Origin: Peptococcaceae bacterium UBA7702
GTDB taxonomy: Bacteria; Bacillota; Dehalobacteriia; UBA7702
Direction: 5' to 3'
Length of the DNA stretch: 64,000 nt
Assembly (NCBI GenBank): GCA_002482535.1
Contig: DLGE01000001.1
Span: 717,513 to 781,512 of the forward strand
The notes under the pieces were generated by a model, which was not told the origin of the DNA, did no database searches, and saw only the letters and a program-made list of their open reading frames with translations. The position numbers and the translations under genes were made by a program. Of this stretch, positions 59,550 through 64,000 are shown piece after piece. Positions within the stretch are counted from its first letter, which is position 1, and each line of letters opens with the position of its first letter.

Positions 59550-59703
59550 AAGGCATAATAATTATATCATAAAGACGACTCCTGTCAAGATCAAAAAATC
59601 CATGTCAGAAAAATAAATTTCGCATTGACGTGAAATCTTCGATGCCTTATAATAAAGCAAGAAAAGTTAAATATTAAATGAAAACATTGCCATGGAGGTA
59701 ATC

Positions 59704-59829
59704 ATGAAGGACATCATCGTTGTCTTTATTCCTTGTGGCAGTTTTTTTTATGTAATTTTTTATGAGGAGGGGTTTCTACCATGCATATGTCAGACGCTCT
59801 CGTTTCACCTACCGTCGGCGGTCTCATGA
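59704..59829 (+). CDS. Short ORF overlapping the cbiM start, possible leader peptide
   Basis: A 41-codon frame with a GGAGGTAATC site directly before the ATG. It overlaps the first 49 bases of cbiM in another frame. It has a hydrophobic Phe/Ile-rich first half. It could be a translated leader affecting cbiM, or a chance ORF. Confidence 0.35.
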   Translation: MKDIIVVFIPCGSFFYVIFYEEGFLPCICQTLSFHLPSAVS

Positions 59830-60779
59830 TCGTCGTTAGCGCGGGATTGATCGCTTATTCCGTCGCAAAAAGTAAAAATTTAGTGGATGATAAAAAAATT
59901 CCCATGATGGGGGTCATGGCGGCGCTGATTTTCGCCGGTCAGATGATCAACTTCACCATTCCTGGCACCGGTTCCAGCGGCCATATCGGCGGCGGCATTC
60001 TTCTCGCCGCCACCCTCGGCGGTCCACCGGCATTTCTATGTATATCCGCCGTGTTACTAATCCAATGCTTCTTCTTTGCCGACGGCGGTATGTTGGCCTT
60101 AGGCTGCAACATCTTCAACATGGGATTTTGGCCGATTTTCATCGCCTACCCGCTGATTTTCAAACCGATCCTCAAAAAAGGCATCACCAAGCCGCGTCTG
60201 ATGGTGGCTTCCGTGATCTCTGTCATCGTGGCGCTGCAATTGGGCGCTTTCAGCGTTGTTTTGCAAACCTTGGCCGCCGGCGTCACCTCCCTGCCTTTTT
60301 CAACTTTCCTTCTGTTGATGCAGCCGATTCACTTGGCCATCGGCCTGGTGGAAGGTCTTGTCACCGGCGCAATCCTCTGCTTCATTCACGCCGCCCGTCC
60401 TGAAATCCTTGATGCCGCCGGTTCCAATCAGCAGATTGGCAGCGGCGTCGCCATCAAAAAACTCGTCATCATTCTGCTTTGCGCCACCGTGATCATCGGC
60501 GGCGGCCTCTCCTTGCTGGCCTCCCAATATCCCGACGGCCTTGAATGGTCCATTGCCAAAATCACCGGCAGCACTGAAATGGAAAACCCCAACGGCACCG
60601 ATGAATTGCAGGAAAACACGGCGGTGATGCCGGACTATTCCGATGCGGCGGGGTCCACCGGGGGCAGCGTAACCGCGGGAATTGTCGGCAGCGCCCTCAC
60701 CCTGGCCATTGCCGGCGCCGCAGGGGGCGCGGTTTATCTGGTGAGGCGCAAAAAGAAGGGCGCGGAGAAAGAAGAATAA
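59781..60779 (+). CDS. cbiM: CbiM-like substrate-binding subunit of a cobalt/nickel ECF transporter
   Basis: A 332-residue membrane protein. It starts MHMSD, where the N-terminal His is part of the metal site in CbiM/NikM. About seven membrane helices are followed by a PDGLE-type domain (SQYPDGLEW, about 250-258) and a final helix. It picks up Co2+ or Ni2+ for the CbiQO energiser encoded next. GAGGAGGG precedes the ATG. A terminator lies behind it, so its message can be separate from that of cbiQ. Confidence 0.9.
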   Translation: MHMSDALVSPTVGGLMIVVSAGLIAYSVAKSKNLVDDKKIPMMGVMAALIFAGQMINFTIPGTGSSGHIGGGILLAATLGGPPAFLCISAVLLIQCFFFADGGMLALGCNIFNMGFWPIFIAYPLIFKPILKKGITKPRLMVASVISVIVALQLGAFSVVLQTLAAGVTSLPFSTFLLLMQPIHLAIGLVEGLVTGAILCFIHAARPEILDAAGSNQQIGSGVAIKKLVIILLCATVIIGGGLSLLASQYPDGLEWSIAKITGSTEMENPNGTDELQENTAVMPDYSDAAGSTGGSVTAGIVGSALTLAIAGAAGGAVYLVRRKKKGAEKEE

Positions 60780-60807
60780 CCAAGATTTCCCTTGTCTTTT
60801 GCAATGT

Positions 60808-60845
60808 AGCCGCGCGGTTCCCTAAGAAAAGCGCGGCTTTTCTTT
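60808..60845 (+). terminator. Rho-independent terminator after cbiM
   Basis: AGCCGCGC pairs with GCGCGGCT followed by TTTCTTTT. Confidence 0.7.
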
Positions 60846-60873
60846 TGACATCCGTCTTATTTTATATTATGAT
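60845..60873 (+). promoter_or_regulatory. Promoter of cbiQO
   Basis: TTGACA (60845-60850) and TATGAT (60868-60873) are 17 bases apart, 30 bases before the cbiQ ATG. Confidence 0.75.
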
Positions 60874-60902
60874 GTTCTTATCTTTTTAAAGGAAAAACCG
60901 AT

Positions 60903-61709
60903 ATGTCGAAGATTGGAGACGCGATCCAAACACTGTCCTCCATGGAGGATTTGGCGGCAAAAGCATCACCGGTACACCGGATTCATGCCAACGTCAAAAT
61001 ATTGATCACCTTTTTCTACCTCGTCGCGGTACTTTCCTTTCACCGCTACAACCTTACCGGTTTGATGCCTTACTTTCTCTATCCGGCAATGATCATCCCC
61101 TTGGCCAACATCCCCTTTCGGGAGATCTTTAAGCGTGTTTTGGTGGCGCTCCCCTTTTCCCTCTTCGCCGGCATCAGCAACTTGATTTTCGATCGGGAGG
61201 TTTTCACCTATCTTGCCCAAATTCCCCTCACCTTCGGCTTTGTTTCCTTTTGGACACTGATGGTGAAAACCTTCTTATGCGTCTGCGCCGTTTTGATCTT
61301 GGTGGCCACGACCAATACCTTCACCCTTTTTGCCCAGCTTAGAAGTTTTAAAATTCCTAAAGTCTTCGTGCTTACCCTGATGATGACCTACCGTTACATT
61401 TTTGTGCTGCTCCAGGAAGCGGGAAACATGATGAAAGCCTACGCTTTGCGGGCTCCCGGTGAAAAAGGAATTCAAATGAAGGACATGGGTTCCTTTGTGG
61501 GCCAGCTTTTGCTCCGCTGCATCGACCGTTCGGAGCATGTCTACGCCGCCATGCAGTGCCGCGGCTTCACCGGTGAATACATCGTCGGGAAAAAGCAAAA
61601 TCTTGACGCATACAGCGTAATCTGGGGTATTGGCGCGGCCGGTATTTTTCTGTTTTTCCGCTTTTTTTCCATCCCCCAGCTGATGGAAACGCTGATTCAA
61701 ATGATTTAA
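60903..61709 (+). CDS. cbiQ: CbiQ-like ECF transporter transmembrane subunit
   Basis: A 268-residue EcfT-type membrane protein with about five helices and the two coupling motifs: ALRAPGE near residue 180 and MQCRGF near residue 218. It links CbiM to the CbiO ATPase. It starts behind its own promoter. TAAAGG precedes the ATG. Confidence 0.9.
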   Translation: MSKIGDAIQTLSSMEDLAAKASPVHRIHANVKILITFFYLVAVLSFHRYNLTGLMPYFLYPAMIIPLANIPFREIFKRVLVALPFSLFAGISNLIFDREVFTYLAQIPLTFGFVSFWTLMVKTFLCVCAVLILVATTNTFTLFAQLRSFKIPKVFVLTLMMTYRYIFVLLQEAGNMMKAYALRAPGEKGIQMKDMGSFVGQLLLRCIDRSEHVYAAMQCRGFTGEYIVGKKQNLDAYSVIWGIGAAGIFLFFRFFSIPQLMETLIQMI

Positions 61710-61727
61710 GTGATATAAGGTGAACAT

Positions 61728-62516
61728 ATGATTAAAGTGAAGGACGTCACGTTTTCCTATCCCAACGGCAAGGAAGCGCTGCACCGCATCAATTTTGAGA
61801 TCAAAGACGGCGAAGCCGTGGGCCTGGTGGGCTGCAACGGCGCGGGGAAATCGACGCTGCTCTCCCTGCTCTGCGGCATCAACTTTGCCGGTGAGGGCAG
61901 CATTGAGATCAACGGTGTCACCGTCAAAAAGGATACCTTAAAACAGATCCGCAGAGATGTGGGCATGGTCTTCCAAAACCCTGACGAACAGCTTTTCATG
62001 CCCAATATCGGCGAAGATATCGCCTTCGGCCCCAGAAACTACGGTCTCAGTGAGGAAGAGGTGGAAAAACGCGTCCACAACGCTTTGCAAAAGTTGGAGA
62101 TCGGCGACCTTCGGGATCGCCCCCCTTACCGCCTCTCCGGCGGCGAGAAGCGCAGTGCCGCCATTGCCACGGTCATCGCCATGGAGCCCTCCTTCATCCT
62201 CTTTGACGAACCCACGGCCTTTTTAGACCCTAAAGCCACCAATACCTTCCAGCGTATCGCTTTGGAGTTGCGCATCCCCTTCCTCATTGCCAGCCACGAC
62301 CTGGATGTGATTTTAAATATCTGTGATCGGGTGATCATTTTGAAAAACGGCGAGATCATGGCTGATGGCGAACCCTACGACCTGCTCTGCGATGAAAACC
62401 TCATGTATCGCGCCGGGCTGGAGCTGCCCGCCTCTTTCAGCCGCTGCAAGCACTGCCCCAATAATTGCGGCGAGGATCTATTCAAAAAATTCAAAGTCCG
62501 CCGCCTGGGAGAATGA
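61728..62516 (+). CDS. cbiO: CbiO-like ECF transporter ATPase
   Basis: A 262-residue ABC ATPase. Walker A GCNGAGKST, Q-loop QNPDEQLF, signature LSGGEKR and Walker B FILFDEPT, with an ASHD H-loop. It drives Co2+/Ni2+ uptake. The last 30 residues have a Cys pair (CKHCPNNCG), possibly a metal site. AAGGTGAAC precedes the ATG. Confidence 0.92.
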   Translation: MIKVKDVTFSYPNGKEALHRINFEIKDGEAVGLVGCNGAGKSTLLSLLCGINFAGEGSIEINGVTVKKDTLKQIRRDVGMVFQNPDEQLFMPNIGEDIAFGPRNYGLSEEEVEKRVHNALQKLEIGDLRDRPPYRLSGGEKRSAAIATVIAMEPSFILFDEPTAFLDPKATNTFQRIALELRIPFLIASHDLDVILNICDRVIILKNGEIMADGEPYDLLCDENLMYRAGLELPASFSRCKHCPNNCGEDLFKKFKVRRLGE

Positions 62517-62544
62517 ATATGATCTTAAAAAGAGTATAAAGTGA

Positions 62545-62578
62545 AAGCCCACGGACAAAGTGTCCGTGGGCTTTTTTT
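62545..62578. terminator. Bidirectional terminator
   Basis: AAGCCCACGGACA pairs with TGTCCGTGGGCTT with a T run, between converging genes. Confidence 0.85.
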
Positions 62579-62592
62579 GGTTCTCCTGTGTT

Positions 62593-64000
62593 TTAATCGC
62601 CGTATTGAACCAGCAGGCTGATCATCTTGGCAGCCTGGGCCCGGGTGGCGTTGTTTTTGGGAGCAAACTGATTGCCGCCCACGCCGCTGATGATATTGGC
62701 CTTGACCATGCTGTAAACGGCGGTTTTGGCATAGCCGGCAATGTCATTGTCGTCGGCAAAGGCCGTGACGCCGCTGCCGTCGGGGAGGTCGATCTCCATC
62801 ACCTTGGCGAAGCGGGCCAGCATCACCGCCATATCCTGGCGGCTGATTTTGGCGTCGGGAGCAAAGGTTGTGGTACTCGTCCCTGTGGTGATACCCTTTT
62901 CCGCCGCCCAAGCCACATGGGCGCTGTAGTAAGCAGTGGTTTTTACATCGGTAAATTGGGTAACAGCGGGATTGGCGGCGCTGCTGTCGCTGATCCCTGC
63001 GTAGCGTCCTAAGATCGTCACAAACTGACCCCGGGTGACGGCGCTGTCGGGATCAAAGGACGTGGCTGACGTGCCCTTCATGATCCCCTGAGCCAGGACA
63101 AAGCTGACTGCCTGATAATACCAGGCCTTATCAGGAATATCCTTCATGTTCTTCACGTCCGTCACCGGCGTCGCCGCCAAGGCCGCAATTTTCGCTTCCG
63201 CCGCAGTCAATGCACTGTAATTGGTCACCAAGGATTTCTGGGCTTCGGTGAGAGAGTCATAAGCAGCTCTGGCCGCCGCCACAGCGGCTTTATTCGATAG
63301 CGTCAGCTGATCCAAAGCGGGCAGAGCGGCGATTTGATCCATCACCCTTTGGGCTCCCTCCTGGCTTGTTGCGCCCTCTTCCAGGGCGGCAATTTTCGCT
63401 TCTGCCGCCTTCAAGGTATCAAGATTGGTTACCAATCCCTGCTGCACCTTAGTCAATGTATCATAGGCAGCCCGGGCCGCTTCTACGGCAGTTTTGTCCT
63501 CAAGAGTCAACTGATCCGTGGCCGGCAAAGCGGTAATTAAATCAATCACCTTTTGGGCTTCCTCCTGATTTGTTGCGCCCTCTTCCAGGGCGGCAATTTT
63601 TGTTTCTGCCGCGGTGAGGGTATCAAGATTGGTGACCAGCTTCTGTTGCACCAGGGTCAAGGCGCCATAGGCGCTCCGGGCCGCAACGACGTCGATTTTA
63701 TCCAAGAGTGTCAGCTGGTCCAGAGCGGGCAAGGCCGCGATCTGATCGATCACTACTTGAGCCGCGGGCTGGTTTTCATTCATCAGTTTGATCTGATCCT
63801 CACAGCTCAATAATTTCTCCAAACGATCTACGCTGATATAATCTTTTTCTGTATCATCAAGACTGTCATAGAGACTACGGGCCTCTTCCACGGCACTTTC
63901 GTCTTCAAGAGTAAGCTTAGAGACGCCGGGCAGCTCATAGATGGCGATGTTCGCCGTGATGTAGGGAGCTTCCGTATCGTCGGCCTCCAGCCAACGGTCG
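62593..64000 (-). CDS. SLH surface protein with helical repeats, N-terminus beyond the window
   Basis: The frame runs off the end of the window; 468 residues are seen. Three 68-residue repeats (unit VIDQIAALPALDQLTL...AAETKIAALEEGA) and a fourth, more divergent one at the start lie in about the first 290 visible residues. They look like three-helix FIVAR-like modules. Three SLH domains follow (about the last 190 residues), anchoring the protein at the cell surface. The product is probably an adhesin or S-layer protein. Confidence 0.88.
   Translation of the reverse strand, partial: DRWLEADDTEAPYITANIAIYELPGVSKLTLEDESAVEEARSLYDSLDDTEKDYISVDRLEKLLSCEDQIKLMNENQPAAQVVIDQIAALPALDQLTLLDKIDVVAARSAYGALTLVQQKLVTNLDTLTAAETKIAALEEGATNQEEAQKVIDLITALPATDQLTLEDKTAVEAARAAYDTLTKVQQGLVTNLDTLKAAEAKIAALEEGATSQEGAQRVMDQIAALPALDQLTLSNKAAVAAARAAYDSLTEAQKSLVTNYSALTAAEAKIAALAATPVTDVKNMKDIPDKAWYYQAVSFVLAQGIMKGTSATSFDPDSAVTRGQFVTILGRYAGISDSSAANPAVTQFTDVKTTAYYSAHVAWAAEKGITTGTSTTTFAPDAKISRQDMAVMLARFAKVMEIDLPDGSGVTAFADDNDIAGYAKTAVYSMVKANIISGVGGNQFAPKNNATRAQAAKMISLLVQYGD
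63141..63753 (-). repeat. Three 204-bp repeats in the SLH gene
   Basis: The 68-residue helical unit is repeated three times with high DNA similarity, so the copy number could change by recombination. Confidence 0.85.

Noticed and set aside
59641..59780. A cobalamin riboswitch before cbiM
   Set aside because: No B12-box or matching stems are visible in the 140 bases before the gene.

Overview
The window looks like a chromosomal stretch of an anaerobic, low-to-mid GC Bacillota (Clostridia-like; the genus cannot be fixed from sequence alone). Pointers are the CIRCE-controlled groESL operon, two tyrosine T-box leaders, a BceRSAB-type sensor/ABC module, three S-layer-homology (SLH) surface proteins, a CotF-type spore-coat protein, and anaerobe genes (flavodiiron protein, CooC-like ATPase, MttB-family methyltransferase, ferredoxin-type aldo/keto reductase). 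No rRNA genes, insertion sequences or CRISPR arrays are visible.

Layout. 1-9.16 kb is the right end of a mobile element: a rightward run of small zinc-ribbon, HEAT-repeat, lipoprotein and phosphoesterase genes of unknown role, then a sigma-like regulator, a GC-rich structured stretch, a 53-codon ORF and a large serine recombinase. The recombinase frame runs into the 3' end of rlmD, so the right attachment site lies there. 9.1-13.6 kb (leftward): rlmD, flavodiiron protein, split transketolase and a ThiS-like protein. 13.9-19.1 kb (rightward): an Fe-S aldo/keto reductase, then two near-identical Tyr T-box leaders, one driving an aryl-CoA ligase plus ACT protein and the other a sodium/solute symporter. 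Together they suggest arylacetate salvage or uptake for tyrosine supply. 19.2-23.8 kb: response regulator, histidine kinase and ABC transporter of BceRSAB type. 23.9-31.1 kb (leftward): SLH protein, cyclophilin, CooC-like ATPase, HAD hydrolase, groESL, 5-formyl-THF cyclo-ligase.

31.1-37.6 kb (leftward): a DnaA-box cluster, then tsaD, tsaB-rimI fusion, tsaE, uracil-DNA glycosylase, alanine racemase, NAD(P)HX repair enzyme and acpS, many with overlapping ends. 37.7-44.2 kb: lipoprotein, phosphoesterase, small membrane proteins, PduL, B12/radical SAM protein, CotF-like protein, MsrAB. 44.4-50.4 kb: MerR regulator, MttB homologue, an 88-residue protein and a DMT transporter, divergent from a choline-kinase-like phosphotransferase. 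The two divergent promoters share sequence and both have the 19-bp spacer typical of MerR control. 50.5-53.7 kb: two tRNA-Leu(GAG) genes around a frameshifted SLH gene, with a 13-bp copy of a tRNA 3' end at its far side. 53.8-59.5 kb: coaE, mutM, polA, tRNA-Trp, DUF523, TtcA-like protein, tRNA-Leu(CAA). 59.7-62.5 kb: cobalt/nickel ECF transporter cbiM, cbiQ, cbiO. 62.6-64 kb: a partial SLH protein with helical repeats.

A dispersed, imperfectly palindromic repeat of about 125 bp occurs between genes at least three times in good form (13.8, 42.4-42.6, 55.2 kb) and twice degenerate (23.8, 53.3 kb). I do not recognise it as a described family.
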